From Caulobacter vibrioides (GTDB lineage: Bacteria; Pseudomonadota; Alphaproteobacteria; Caulobacterales; Caulobacteraceae): 64,000 nt of DNA. The stretch lies in contig NZ_CP023315.3 of assembly GCF_002310375.3 (NCBI RefSeq), forward strand, positions 1,426,001 through 1,490,000, written 5' to 3'. The notes beneath the pieces were generated by a model. The model saw only the letters and a program-made list of their open reading frames with translations. It ran no database searches and was not told the origin of the DNA. A program made the position numbers and the translations under genes. Shown in pieces: positions 16,546-25,360 of the stretch; within the stretch, counting starts at the first letter, position 1; every line of letters begins with the position of its first letter.

Positions 16546-17127
16546 CTAGGAGCGGTCCCAAGCCGTCTTGAGCAGCGCCTTCAGCGCCATATCGACCTCG
16601 GCGGGCGAGGCGACGACAAGCTTGGCCTTGAGGCGCTCGGACCAGGTCTCATTGCGGGGCTCGGCGAGGCGGGGAGAGGCCTCCGGCGTCAGGGCGAGGC
16701 CCAGCGCGACACCGCCGCCCTTCAGCGGCTTGGCGGCTGCGAACTGGCTTTTGCGCGACCAGGCGGTGTAGCCCTTGCGTTGGCCGGTCACGACGCCGGG
16801 CAGGTCGGCCATCGCCGCTTCCAGCGCCTCGAGGACGGCGGCCGAGGCCGGGTCTGTCCACAGCGCCGCGCGCAGGCCGTCCGCGTCGTCCCAGCCCATT
16901 TCGGCCGGAAAGGCGACGCCGAAGATCGTTGCGGCGCGGTTTTGGCCGATGCCATAGGTCGCTTTCAGCCAATCGTTGCGCGCCTTGGGCCGGGTTTCAG
17001 GACATTCGCACCGGACGATCTCGACCCATTGTTCGAGAGTCTTTCCCGTCTCTCGCTCCAGATTGGCGCGAACCGAGGCGAACCATTGCTTTTGCTGCTC
17101 GGTAAGGCCCTGAGGCTTGCCGTCCAT
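16546..17127 (-). CDS. DUF4287/DUF5655-like protein
   Basis: 193 residues. The N-terminal third carries the DUF4287 pattern (ETGKTLEQWVEIV, then ARNDWLKATYGIGQNRA). The C-terminal half contains WTDPASAAVLEALEAAMADL and KGYTAWSRKSQFAAAKPLKGGGVALGLAL, resembling DUF5655. Proteins with this pairing are common hypothetical cytosolic proteins; no enzymatic residues can be assigned. ATG 17127 is divergent from the HIT gene with a 54-bp shared upstream region. Confidence 0.75.
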   Translation of the reverse strand: MDGKPQGLTEQQKQWFASVRANLERETGKTLEQWVEIVRCECPETRPKARNDWLKATYGIGQNRAATIFGVAFPAEMGWDDADGLRAALWTDPASAAVLEALEAAMADLPGVVTGQRKGYTAWSRKSQFAAAKPLKGGGVALGLALTPEASPRLAEPRNETWSERLKAKLVVASPAEVDMALKALLKTAWDRS

Positions 17128-17181
17128 GGTTTCCGCGCCCCTTCGCGTTTGCTACGACCGTCGCATCAAAGGGAGACGATC

Positions 17182-17616
17182 ATGAGCCTCGACGGACGCT
17201 ACGACACGGGCAACATCTTCGCCAAGATCATCCGCGGCGAGATCCCCAGTGTGAAGGTGTTCGAGGACGACAAGGTCCTGGCGTTCATGGACGTCTTTCC
17301 GCAGGCGCGCGGCCACGCCCTGGTGATCTCCAAGGTCAGCCAGGCGCGCAACATCCTGGAGGTCGAGCCGCAGGTTCTGGCCGACCTGACCGCCGCGACC
17401 CAGACGTTGGCTAGGGCGATTGTGACGTCGCTCAAGCCTGACGGCGTGGTCGTCACCCAGTTCAATGGCGCGCCGGCTGGCCAGACGATCTTCCACCTGC
17501 ACTTCCACGTGATCCCCCGCTATGAGGGCGAGGCCCTGGGGCGTCACGGTGAGGGCGGCATGGCCGATGTCGCCGAACTGCAGGCTCTGGCGGAAAAGAT
17601 CAGCGCGGCGCTTTAG
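17182..17616 (+). CDS. HIT family protein (histidine-triad nucleotide hydrolase)
   Basis: 144 residues, single HIT domain with the histidine triad HLHFHVIPR and upstream CpFCxI-like region replaced by NIFAKIIRGEIPSVKVFEDD. HIT enzymes cleave nucleoside phosphoramidates and dinucleoside polyphosphates; the middle His of the triad is the nucleophile. ATG 17182 follows AAAGGGAGA at the usual distance, so the much longer open frame upstream is not coding. Followed by a bidirectional terminator and convergent clpA. Confidence 0.92.
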   Translation: MSLDGRYDTGNIFAKIIRGEIPSVKVFEDDKVLAFMDVFPQARGHALVISKVSQARNILEVEPQVLADLTAATQTLARAIVTSLKPDGVVVTQFNGAPAGQTIFHLHFHVIPRYEGEALGRHGEGGMADVAELQALAEKISAAL

Positions 17617-17626
17617 TCAAAAAACA

Positions 17627-17652
17627 AAAGGCCCGGATTGCTCCGGGCCTTT
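17627..17652. terminator. Bidirectional terminator between HIT gene and clpA
   Basis: AAAGGCCCGGA / TCCGGGCCTTT hairpin with a short loop. On the minus strand the T-rich run TTTTGTTTTTTGA follows, ending the clpS-clpA transcript; on the plus strand CCTTTCG follows. Confidence 0.88.
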
Positions 17653-17674
17653 CGCTTGAGGGCTTGTCGCCGAC

Positions 17675-20005
17675 CTATTCGGCCATGGCCGGTTCGGTCT
17701 CGTCGGTCTTGCCGGCCTTGGGGGCGGTGGACGAGTCGATCTCGAAGTCGATCTTGCTGTCCTTGAGCACGACCTTGACGTGACCGCCGCGCACGAGGCG
17801 TCCGAACAGGATGTCGTCGGCCAGGGGCTTCTTGATGTGCTCCTGGATGACCCGGGCCAGCGGACGCGCGCCGTAGAGCTCGTCGAAGCCGTTCTTGGCC
17901 AGCCAGTCGGCGGCGTCGTCGGAAAGCTCGATCGTGATGTTGCGGTCGGCGAGCTGCGCCTCCAGCTGCATCACGAACTTCTGCACGACCTGACGGATGA
18001 TGTCGGCGGTCAGCGGCTTGAAGGCCACCACGGCGTCCAGGCGGTTGCGGAACTCCGGCGTGAACAGGCGCTTGAGGGCGGCCTCTTCTTCACCTTCGAC
18101 CTTCGACCGGCCAAAGCCGATCGAGTTGCGCTGGGCGTCCGAGGCCCCCGCATTGGTGGTCATGATCAGGACCACGTTGCGGAAATCGACCTTCTTGCCG
18201 TTGCTGTCGGTCAGGGTGCCGTTGTCCATCACCTGCAGCAGGATGTTGTAGACATCCCCATGCGCCTTCTCGATTTCGTCGAGCAGGACGACGGCGTGCG
18301 GGTGCTGGTCGACCGCGTCGGTCAGCTGACCGCCCTGGTCGAAGCCGACATAGCCGGGAGGGGCGCCGATCAGGCGACTCACGGTGTGGCGCTCCATATA
18401 TTCCGACATGTCGAAGCGCAGCATCTCGATGCCCAGGGTCTGGGCCAGCTGCTTAGCGGCTTCGGTCTTGCCAACGCCGGTCGGACCGCTGAACAGGTAC
18501 GAGCCGATCGGCTTGTTGGGTTCACGCAGGCCGGCCCGCGCCAGCTTCATGGCGGCGGCCAGCTGGCTCAGGGCCTCTTCCTGACCGAACACGGCGCGCT
18601 TCAGGTCGCTTTCCAGTTCCTTCAGCGCCTCGGTGTCCGACTTGCTGACCGACTTGGGCGGGATGCGAGCGATCTTGGCGACGACGCTTTCGATCTCCTT
18701 CACGCCGATCGTCTTCTTGCGACGGCTTTCAGGCAGCAGCATCTGCGAGGCGCCGGCTTCGTCGATCACGTCGATCGCCTTGTCCGGCAGCTTGCGGTCT
18801 GTGATGTACTTGGCCGACAGCTCGACGGCGACCTTCAGGGCGTCGGCCGTGTACTTCAGCTTGTGGAAGTCCTCGTAGTAGGTCTTCAGACCCTTGAGGA
18901 TCTTGATGGTGTCTTCCACCGTCGGCTCGTTGACGTCGATCTTCTGGAAGCGACGGACCAGGGCCCGATCCTTCTCGAAGTGCTGACGGAACTCCTTATA
19001 GGTGGTCGAGCCCATGCAGCGCAGCGTGCCCGAGGCCAGAGCCGGCTTGAGCAGATTGCTGGCGTCCATGGCCCCGCCGCTGGTGGCGCCGGCGCCGATC
19101 ACGGTGTGGATCTCGTCGATGAACAGCACCGCGTTCGGGTGGTTCTCCAGCTCCTTGACGACCTGCTTGAGGCGTTCCTCGAAGTCGCCGCGATAGCGGG
19201 TGCCGGCCAGCAGCGCGCCCATGTCGAGCGAGTAGATGGTGGCGCCTTCCAGGACCTCGGGGACCTGGTGGGTGACGATCTTGCGCGCCAGGCCCTCGGC
19301 GATAGCGGTCTTGCCGACGCCCGGATCGCCCACCAGCAGCGGGTTGTTCTTGGTGCGGCGGCACAGGATCTGGATCGCGCGCTCGACCTCGTTGGCGCGG
19401 CCGATCAGCGGATCGACCTTACCCTGGCGGGCCTTTTCGTTGAGGTCGACGCAGTAGGCCTCCAGCGCTTCGCCGCCGGTCTTGGCGTTCGACTTTTCGC
19501 CGTCCTCCTCGGTCGCGTTCGATCCGGCGCTGGCGCCCTTGACGCTCTTGGGTTCCGACGCCCCGGCCTTCTTGGCGATGCCGTGAGCAATGAAGTTGAC
19601 CGCGTCATACCGCGTCATGTCCTGCTCCTGCAGGAAGTAGGCGGCATGGCTTTCGCGTTCGGAGAAGATGGCGACCAGCACATTGGCGCCGGTCACTTCC
19701 TCGCGGCCGGACGACTGGACGTGGATCACCGCGCGCTGGATCACGCGCTGGAAGCCGGCGGTCGGCTTGGCGTCCTCGTCATCGTCCACCACCAGGGAGG
19801 AGAGTTCGACGTCGAGATAGTTGGAAAGGCTCTTCTTCAGCGCGGTGAGATCGACGTCGCACGCACGCATGACTCCGGCGGCGTCCTCGTCGTCGGTCAG
19901 GGAAAGCAGAAGGTGCTCCAGCGTCGCGTACTCGTGCTTACGCTGGTTGGCGTAGGCGACGGCGCGATGCAGGGACTCTTCCAGGGGGCGCGAAAAAGAG
20001 GGCAA
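17675..20005 (-). CDS. clpA: ATP-dependent Clp protease ATP-binding subunit ClpA
   Basis: AAA+ unfoldase of the ClpAP protease, about 776 residues. It has an N-terminal double Clp-N domain ([29 protein letters not shown]...), a first AAA+ module with Walker [14 protein letters not shown], a second with [13 protein letters not shown], and the ClpP-docking IGF loop (NSIGFGR). TTG 20005 is taken as start because GAGGAG lies about nine bases upstream and the next residues begin the Clp-N domain; the longer frame upstream runs through clpS. It begins 13 bp after the clpS stop. It ends with an acidic tail and a terminator. Confidence 0.95.
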   Translation of the reverse strand: MPSFSRPLEESLHRAVAYANQRKHEYATLEHLLLSLTDDEDAAGVMRACDVDLTALKKSLSNYLDVELSSLVVDDDEDAKPTAGFQRVIQRAVIHVQSSGREEVTGANVLVAIFSERESHAAYFLQEQDMTRYDAVNFIAHGIAKKAGASEPKSVKGASAGSNATEEDGEKSNAKTGGEALEAYCVDLNEKARQGKVDPLIGRANEVERAIQILCRRTKNNPLLVGDPGVGKTAIAEGLARKIVTHQVPEVLEGATIYSLDMGALLAGTRYRGDFEERLKQVVKELENHPNAVLFIDEIHTVIGAGATSGGAMDASNLLKPALASGTLRCMGSTTYKEFRQHFEKDRALVRRFQKIDVNEPTVEDTIKILKGLKTYYEDFHKLKYTADALKVAVELSAKYITDRKLPDKAIDVIDEAGASQMLLPESRRKKTIGVKEIESVVAKIARIPPKSVSKSDTEALKELESDLKRAVFGQEEALSQLAAAMKLARAGLREPNKPIGSYLFSGPTGVGKTEAAKQLAQTLGIEMLRFDMSEYMERHTVSRLIGAPPGYVGFDQGGQLTDAVDQHPHAVVLLDEIEKAHGDVYNILLQVMDNGTLTDSNGKKVDFRNVVLIMTTNAGASDAQRNSIGFGRSKVEGEEEAALKRLFTPEFRNRLDAVVAFKPLTADIIRQVVQKFVMQLEAQLADRNITIELSDDAADWLAKNGFDELYGARPLARVIQEHIKKPLADDILFGRLVRGGHVKVVLKDSKIDFEIDSSTAPKAGKTDETEPAMAE

Positions 20006-20018
20006 CGGCGGAGGCTCC

Positions 20019-20348
20019 TCAGTCCTTTTCCATGGTGCACTGCAGGGGGTGCTGATGGCGTCGCGCCGAGTCGATGACTTGGGCGACCTTGGTTTCTGCG
20101 ACTTCGTAAGTGTAGACGCCACAAACGCCCACACCGTTTTGGTGGACATGCAGCATGATACGCGTCGCATCTTCGCGCGACTTGTTGAAGAACCGTTCGA
20201 GCACGTAGACGACGAACTCCATCGGCGTGTAGTCGTCGTTGAGAATTAGAACGCGATAGAGCGAAGGCTTCTGTGTCTTCGGCTTCACTTCCGTGACGAC
20301 CGACGACCCGACGCCGTTACCTTGCCCGCCTTGCTTCCGCTCGGCCAT
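20019..20348 (-). CDS. clpS: ClpS adaptor protein
   Basis: 109-residue adaptor that delivers N-degron substrates to ClpAP. The conserved core is visible: [40 protein letters not shown], and the C-terminal [18 protein letters not shown] 20348 follows GGGAGAG and gives a polar N-terminal extension of about 30 residues, as expected for the flexible tail. It precedes clpA on the same strand in the usual order. The 217 bp upstream (to the dinB stop) holds its promoter. Confidence 0.95.
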   Translation of the reverse strand: MAERKQGGQGNGVGSSVVTEVKPKTQKPSLYRVLILNDDYTPMEFVVYVLERFFNKSREDATRIMLHVHQNGVGVCGVYTYEVAETKVAQVIDSARRHQHPLQCTMEKD

Positions 20349-20565
20349 CGACTTGTTCTCTCCCGGCGAGCAAATCACCCGCCTGCCTGGATTAGATATG
20401 GAAACGCGGCGGCTTTGGAAGAGCCGAAGCGCCGCTGCGCCGCTTTAGCACAGAGGCGCCTCGGTTTTCGGCTTCACGTTTGAGAGAGTGAAGGCCGCGC
20501 GCGAACGGTTCCACGGGGGGAAGCGTCGAGATGGTGCTCGATGTCGCCTCGCGCAAGAGCGGACG

Positions 20566-21822
20566 TCACCGCCCCTTGAGGGCGCGGCCGGTGACCACGG
20601 CGGCGGCGCCGAACTTGCCGCGTAGCGCGTCGATGGCGGTCTCGCTTTTCAAGGCGCGGCGCTCTTCGTCCGCGAACATGTCAGCGCCGGCCGTGTCGGC
20701 GTCGACGAACTCGGTCAGGCCCGCGCCGATCAGGCGATAGGCCAGGCCGCGGGGCTCGGCGGCCAAGAGCTCGCGGGCGACCTGGAACAGGGTGCGGGCC
20801 GTCTGGGTCGGCACAGCCAGCGTGCGGCGGCGGGTATGAATCTTGAAGTCGGGGGTGCGCAGTTTCAGCGTCGCGACGCGGCCCGCGACGCCTTCCTTAC
20901 GCGCCTGCTTGGCGACCTTTTCGCAGAGGGGCCAAAGCTCGTCCTCCAAGTCCTCGCGCTTGTGCAGGTCGTCGTTGAAGGTGGTCTCGGCGCTGATCGT
21001 CTTGCGGGCCTGGTCAGGGTCGACGATGCGGCTGTCCTGGCCGTGGGCCAGACGGTGCAGCCGCATCCCGCCCGAGCCCAGGCGATTGGCCAACAGCTTC
21101 AGATCGGCGGCGGCGATGTCGCCCACCGTGCGCAGCCCAAGCTCGGCCAGCGAGGCGACGGTGGCCGGACCCACGCCCGGCAGGATGTTGACCGGCTTGT
21201 TGGCGAGGAAGGCCTGCGCTTCGGCCGCGCCGATCGCCGAGAAGCCGCGCGGCTTGTCCAGCTCCGAAGCGATCTTGGCCAGGAACTTGTTGGGCGCCAG
21301 GCCCACCGAGACGGTCAGGCCGATGTCGCGCTCGATCTCAGCCTGAAGCCTGGCCAGCATCTGGGCGGGCGTCGCGCCGTGCAGGCGCTGCGTACCCGTC
21401 AGGTCGATCCAGGCCTCGTCCAGCGACAGCGGCTGGATCAGCGGCGTCAGCTTGTCGAGCTTCTCGTGGATGCGCCGGCTCTCTTCCTTGTACTTGGCGA
21501 AGTTCGGCTTGATCACCACGGCGTCGGGGCACAGCTTCAGCGCCTTGAACATCGGCATGGCCGATTTGGCGCCGCTCATGCGGGCGATGTAGCAGGCTGT
21601 GGTGACCACCCCGCGCTTGCCGCCGCCGATAATCACCGGCAGGTCGCGCAGCGACGGATCATCGCGCTTCTCCACCGAGGCGTAGAAGGCGTCGCAGTCC
21701 ATGTGAGCGATGGACAAGGTCCCCAGTTCCTCATGGAACACCGTGCGCGGCGAGGCGCAGGACGGGCAGCGCGGGGCCTTGGCCTCGCCCGTCCATCCGC
21801 AATCGCGGCACAGGGACTTCAT
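20566..21822 (-). CDS. dinB: DNA polymerase IV with N-terminal zinc ribbon
   Basis: 418-residue Y-family translesion polymerase. The catalytic region starts at HMDCDAFYASVEKRDDP and includes the acidic site in PLSLDEAWIDLTG, the helix-hairpin-helix GVGPATVASLAELG and a little-finger domain. An N-terminal extension of about 35 residues carries CRDCGWTG and CPSCASP, a four-cysteine zinc ribbon seen in several alphaproteobacterial DinB proteins. ATG 21822 lies 8 bp after the ROK kinase stop, so it is the last gene of a HAD-ROK-dinB run. I looked for no SOS box in detail. Confidence 0.92.
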   Translation of the reverse strand: MKSLCRDCGWTGEAKAPRCPSCASPRTVFHEELGTLSIAHMDCDAFYASVEKRDDPSLRDLPVIIGGGKRGVVTTACYIARMSGAKSAMPMFKALKLCPDAVVIKPNFAKYKEESRRIHEKLDKLTPLIQPLSLDEAWIDLTGTQRLHGATPAQMLARLQAEIERDIGLTVSVGLAPNKFLAKIASELDKPRGFSAIGAAEAQAFLANKPVNILPGVGPATVASLAELGLRTVGDIAAADLKLLANRLGSGGMRLHRLAHGQDSRIVDPDQARKTISAETTFNDDLHKREDLEDELWPLCEKVAKQARKEGVAGRVATLKLRTPDFKIHTRRRTLAVPTQTARTLFQVARELLAAEPRGLAYRLIGAGLTEFVDADTAGADMFADEERRALKSETAIDALRGKFGAAAVVTGRALKGR

Positions 21823-21830
21823 GGGGGCGC

Positions 21831-22721
21831 TCAGCCTTCAGGCGGCCACAGCCACACGGCGCCGCGGACGCCGGAGCTGTCGCCGTGTTTAGCCTTGCGG
21901 ACCGGCGTCTCGAAAACGTCCGAGAACACATGCGGCGTGATGGCGGCGGGCAGGCGCTCATAGAGGGCGTCGACGTTCGACATGCCGCCGCCCAGGACGA
22001 TGACGTCCGGGTCGATCAGGTCGCAGACCACGGCTAGGGACCGGGCCAGGCGGTCGACATAGCGGTCCAGGGCGGCGATCGCGCCGAGGTCTCCGGCGTC
22101 AACGGCGCCCATGGCGGCCTGTCCGTTGGCGAAGCCGGCGTCACGGGCGAAGGCGGGGCCTGCGATCCAGGTCTCCAGGCAGCCCTTGCGGCCGCACCAG
22201 CAGTCCGGGCCCGGATACTCCTCAGGCTTGGGCCAGGGCAGGGGGGAATGGCCCCATTCGCCAGCGATCCCGTTGTGTCCCTCGATGATCTTGCCGTCGA
22301 CCACGACGCCGCCGCCGCAGCCGGTGCCCAGAATGGCCGCGAACACCACCGCCGCGCCGGCGCCGGCGCCGTCGGCGGCTTCGGACAGGGCCAGGCAGTT
22401 GGCGTCGTTGGCCAGACGCACGGGGCGCGCCAGGCGCGTCTCCAGGTCTTCGCCAAAGGGGCGGCCGTTCAGATAGGTGCTGTTGGCGTTGCGGATCAGG
22501 CCGGTGCGGGGCGAGATCGAACCGGGAATCCCCAAGCCCAAGCGCGCGCAACTGCCGCCGGCCATCGATTCCGCGTCGGCGACCAACGCGGCCACCGCTT
22601 CCAGCGCTTCATCATAGTTGCCGGGATTGGGCTTGCGCACGCGCGCCACGAAGTCGCCGGCCGCGTTGAGCGCGGCGACCTCGATCTTGGTGCCGCCGAA
22701 GTCGACGCCGAAACGGATCAT
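21831..22721 (-). CDS. ROK family sugar kinase
   Basis: 296-residue ROK kinase, phosphorylating a hexose (fructose, mannose or an N-acetylhexosamine class). It has the N-terminal phosphate loop FGVDFGGTKIEVA, ANDANCLALSE with the catalytic Asp, and the ROK zinc site spanning GHNGIAGEWGHSPL and CWCGRKGCLETW. ATG 22721 overlaps the stop of the HAD gene by four bases (ATGA), so the two are translationally coupled. The exact sugar cannot be decided from sequence alone. Confidence 0.88.
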   Translation of the reverse strand: MIRFGVDFGGTKIEVAALNAAGDFVARVRKPNPGNYDEALEAVAALVADAESMAGGSCARLGLGIPGSISPRTGLIRNANSTYLNGRPFGEDLETRLARPVRLANDANCLALSEAADGAGAGAAVVFAAILGTGCGGGVVVDGKIIEGHNGIAGEWGHSPLPWPKPEEYPGPDCWCGRKGCLETWIAGPAFARDAGFANGQAAMGAVDAGDLGAIAALDRYVDRLARSLAVVCDLIDPDVIVLGGGMSNVDALYERLPAAITPHVFSDVFETPVRKAKHGDSSGVRGAVWLWPPEG

Positions 22722-23365
22722 GGAAAGAAGCGCTCCTCGATGGCGACCTTCAAGGTCGGCCACTCGTCGATACGGACGTGACGATCAGGCGCGGACGGGG
22801 CGAACGGGCGTAGGCGCTCGTCGCTGACCATCTGGAAGCGGCCGACCTGCGGCGCGCTGTGCGCCACCGATTCCAGCTGCGGCAAAAGGTCGTCGATGAA
22901 AACGACCGGACCGGTCGTGCGCGAGGCCAGCTCCGCTGCGGGCGGCCCTTTGGGGCCGCTGTTGATCACCAGCGGATAGTCAAAGCCGTGTGTCTTCAGC
23001 CACTTGGATCGCGCCAGGCGGCCGTGCTCGGGCGCGTTGGTCAGAATCACCACCTCGGCGCGGGTCGACAGGTCGGCCAAGGCGTCGGCCGCGCCGTGCG
23101 CGGGGTCCAGATCATCGGCGCCGTCCCGGAAGAAATCGTCGAACAGGGCCTTGCCCGCGATCATGTCCAGGTGTTCGCTTTCGCCTGGGCGATAGATGTT
23201 CTGGAACAGGGCGAAGCGATCGACGCGGAGTTCAAAGCCGTGACGGGCCACGAATGCGCCGAAGCCGCGCATGAATTGCGCCAGGACTTCGTCGACGTCG
23301 ACGATGACCAGAGGCGCGGTCGGCGAGATGGCGCAGGCCTGGAGGTCGGAGTAACGCGGTTCCAT
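22718..23365 (-). CDS. HAD-superfamily hydrolase
   Basis: 215 residues. Motif I is VIVDVDEVLAQF (D-x-D nucleophile and acid/base), motif II is VVILTNAPEH, and the metal-binding motif IV is VVFIDDLLPQ, all of the haloacid dehalogenase fold. A small cap follows motif I. Substrate unknown; translational coupling to the ROK kinase (4-bp overlap) hints at a sugar phosphate. It is divergent from divK, with about 120 bp between start codons. Confidence 0.8.
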   Translation of the reverse strand: MEPRYSDLQACAISPTAPLVIVDVDEVLAQFMRGFGAFVARHGFELRVDRFALFQNIYRPGESEHLDMIAGKALFDDFFRDGADDLDPAHGAADALADLSTRAEVVILTNAPEHGRLARSKWLKTHGFDYPLVINSGPKGPPAAELASRTTGPVVFIDDLLPQLESVAHSAPQVGRFQMVSDERLRPFAPSAPDRHVRIDEWPTLKVAIEERFFP

Positions 23366-23384
23366 GAGCTCGGATCGTTGGTGC

Positions 23385-23408
23385 TTAACGCGATTAGCGC
23401 GGGCTTAA
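23385..23408 (+). promoter_or_regulatory. Possible CtrA half-sites upstream of divK
   Basis: Two TTAA motifs at 23385-23388 and 23405-23408 lie about 80-100 bp upstream of divK. C. crescentus divK is reported to be CtrA-activated through TTAA-type sites, but here the spacing (16 bases) does not match the TTAA-N7-TTAA consensus. A GANTC methylation site (GAATC, 23444-23448) lies between them and the start. Confidence 0.3.
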
Positions 23409-23486
23409 GGATATCCGTGCGATCAGGTTCTGGAAGACGGCGCGAATCCCTAGGCGCCGCCACGTGACCGCATGGTCGGGGTAAGG

Positions 23487-23864
23487 ATGACGAAGAAGGT
23501 CCTCATCGTGGAGGATAACGAGCTGAACATGAAGCTCTTTCATGATCTGCTCGAAGCCCAGGGTTACGAGACCCTGCAGACCCGTGAGGGTCTGTCGGCG
23601 TTGTCCATTGCCCGCGAAAACAAGCCAGACCTGATTCTGATGGACATCCAGCTGCCCGAGATCTCGGGTCTGGAAGTCACCAAGTGGCTGAAAGAAGACG
23701 ACGACCTGGCCCACATTCCGGTGGTGGCGGTGACCGCCTTCGCCATGAAGGGGGATGAGGAACGCATTCGCGAGGGCGGTTGCGAGGCCTATATCTCTAA
23801 GCCGATCTCGGTCGTGCATTTCCTCGACACCATCAAGCGTCTGCTGGAAAGGCAGCCTGCATGA
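23487..23864 (+). CDS. divK: Single-domain response regulator DivK
   Basis: 125 residues, one receiver domain with Asp10, phospho-acceptor Asp53 ([10 protein letters not shown]), Thr in VTAFAMKG and the Lys in YISKPIS. DivK is the essential Caulobacter polarity regulator: phosphorylated by DivJ and dephosphorylated by PleC, it acts through DivL to lower CckA-CtrA signalling in the stalked cell. ATG 23487 gives exactly the known length; the frame opens 15 bases earlier. Its TGA overlaps the pleD ATG by four bases, so the two are one operon. Confidence 0.97.
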   Translation: MTKKVLIVEDNELNMKLFHDLLEAQGYETLQTREGLSALSIARENKPDLILMDIQLPEISGLEVTKWLKEDDDLAHIPVVAVTAFAMKGDEERIREGGCEAYISKPISVVHFLDTIKRLLERQPA

Positions 23865-25225
23865 GCGCCCGGATCCTCGTCGTCGACGACATCGAGGCCA
23901 ATGTCCGCCTGCTCGAGGCCAAGCTGACGGCCGAGTACTACGAGGTTTCTACCGCCATGGACGGGCCGACGGCCCTGGCCATGGCCGCGCGCGATCTGCC
24001 TGATATCATCCTGCTGGACGTCATGATGCCCGGCATGGACGGCTTCACCGTCTGCCGAAAGCTCAAGGACGATCCCACGACCCGCCACATCCCGGTCGTG
24101 CTGATCACCGCGCTCGACGGGCGCGGCGACCGCATCCAGGGTCTGGAATCGGGCGCTTCGGACTTCCTGACTAAGCCGATCGACGATGTCATGCTGTTCG
24201 CCCGCGTGCGCAGCCTGACCCGCTTCAAGCTGGTCATCGACGAACTGCGCCAGCGCGAGGCCTCGGGTCGCCGCATGGGCGTCATCGCCGGCGCCGCCGC
24301 GCGCCTGGACGGTCTGGGCGGCCGGGTTCTGATCGTCGATGACAACGAGCGCCAGGCCCAACGCGTCGCCGCCGAACTGGGCGTCGAGCATCGTCCGGTC
24401 ATCGAAAGCGATCCCGAGAAGGCCAAGATCAGCGCCGGCGGCCCTGTCGACCTGGTCATCGTCAACGCCGCAGCCAAGAGCTTCGATGGCCTGCGCTTCA
24501 CCGCCACGCTGCGGTCCGAAGAGCGCACCCGCCAGCTACCCGTGCTGGCCATGGTCGATCCGGATGATCGCGGCCGCATGGTCAAGGCGCTGGAGATCGG
24601 CGTGAACGACATCCTGTCGCGCCCGATCGACCCGCAGGAACTGTCCGCGCGCGTCAAGACGCAGATTCAGCGCAAGCGCTACACCGACTATCTGCGCAAC
24701 AACCTGGATCACTCGCTGGAGCTGGCCGTCACCGACCAGCTGACCGGCCTGCACAATCGCCGCTACATGACCGGTCAGTTGGACTCGCTGGTCAAGCGCG
24801 CGACCCTGGGCGGCGATCCGGTCTCGGCCCTGCTGATCGACATCGATTTCTTCAAGAAAATCAACGACACCTTCGGTCACGACATCGGCGACGAGGTGCT
24901 GCGCGAGTTCGCCCTGCGCCTGGCCTCGAATGTCCGCGCCATCGATCTGCCCTGCCGTTATGGCGGCGAAGAGTTCGTGGTGATCATGCCTGACACCGCC
25001 CTGGCCGACGCGCTGCGGATCGCTGAGCGCATTCGGATGCATGTCTCCGGCTCACCCTTCAAGGTGGCGCACGGCAAGGAAATGCTGAACGTCACCATCT
25101 CGATCGGCGTCTCGGCCACGGCGGGCGAGGGCGACACGCCCGAAGCCCTCCTCAAGCGCGCTGACGAAGGCGTCTATCAGGCCAAGGCCTCTGGCCGGAA
25201 CGCGGTGGTCGGCAAGGCCGCCTGA
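23861..25225 (+). CDS. pleD: Diguanylate cyclase response regulator PleD
   Basis: 454 residues, the known PleD size. Domain order: a receiver with phospho-acceptor Asp53 ([13 protein letters not shown]), a second degenerate receiver in which the phosphate-accepting position is not Asp ([10 protein letters not shown]), and a GGDEF cyclase domain. The active site is GGEEF (from residue 368) and the product-inhibition I-site RxxD is RAID just before it. Activated by DivJ, it makes c-di-GMP at the stalked pole during the swarmer-to-stalked transition. Start ATG overlaps the divK stop. Confidence 0.97.
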   Translation: MSARILVVDDIEANVRLLEAKLTAEYYEVSTAMDGPTALAMAARDLPDIILLDVMMPGMDGFTVCRKLKDDPTTRHIPVVLITALDGRGDRIQGLESGASDFLTKPIDDVMLFARVRSLTRFKLVIDELRQREASGRRMGVIAGAAARLDGLGGRVLIVDDNERQAQRVAAELGVEHRPVIESDPEKAKISAGGPVDLVIVNAAAKSFDGLRFTATLRSEERTRQLPVLAMVDPDDRGRMVKALEIGVNDILSRPIDPQELSARVKTQIQRKRYTDYLRNNLDHSLELAVTDQLTGLHNRRYMTGQLDSLVKRATLGGDPVSALLIDIDFFKKINDTFGHDIGDEVLREFALRLASNVRAIDLPCRYGGEEFVVIMPDTALADALRIAERIRMHVSGSPFKVAHGKEMLNVTISIGVSATAGEGDTPEALLKRADEGVYQAKASGRNAVVGKAA

Positions 25226-25360
25226 GCGGCGCCTAGCTTTTGACTATCGGAATGATTGTGTTCCTTAGGTCGTAAAGTAGTCTGGACAATCCAGAGTGGA
25301 TATCTGTATCGCCGTTCTATGAGCGCCAGGGGGGCGGCTCTTGGACCGGGGGTACGGGTC

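Noticed and set aside
17780..20077. 765-codon plus-strand ORF opposite clpA
   Set aside because: It is antisense to an unambiguous ClpA, shows no family features, and arises from high GC at the third codon position.
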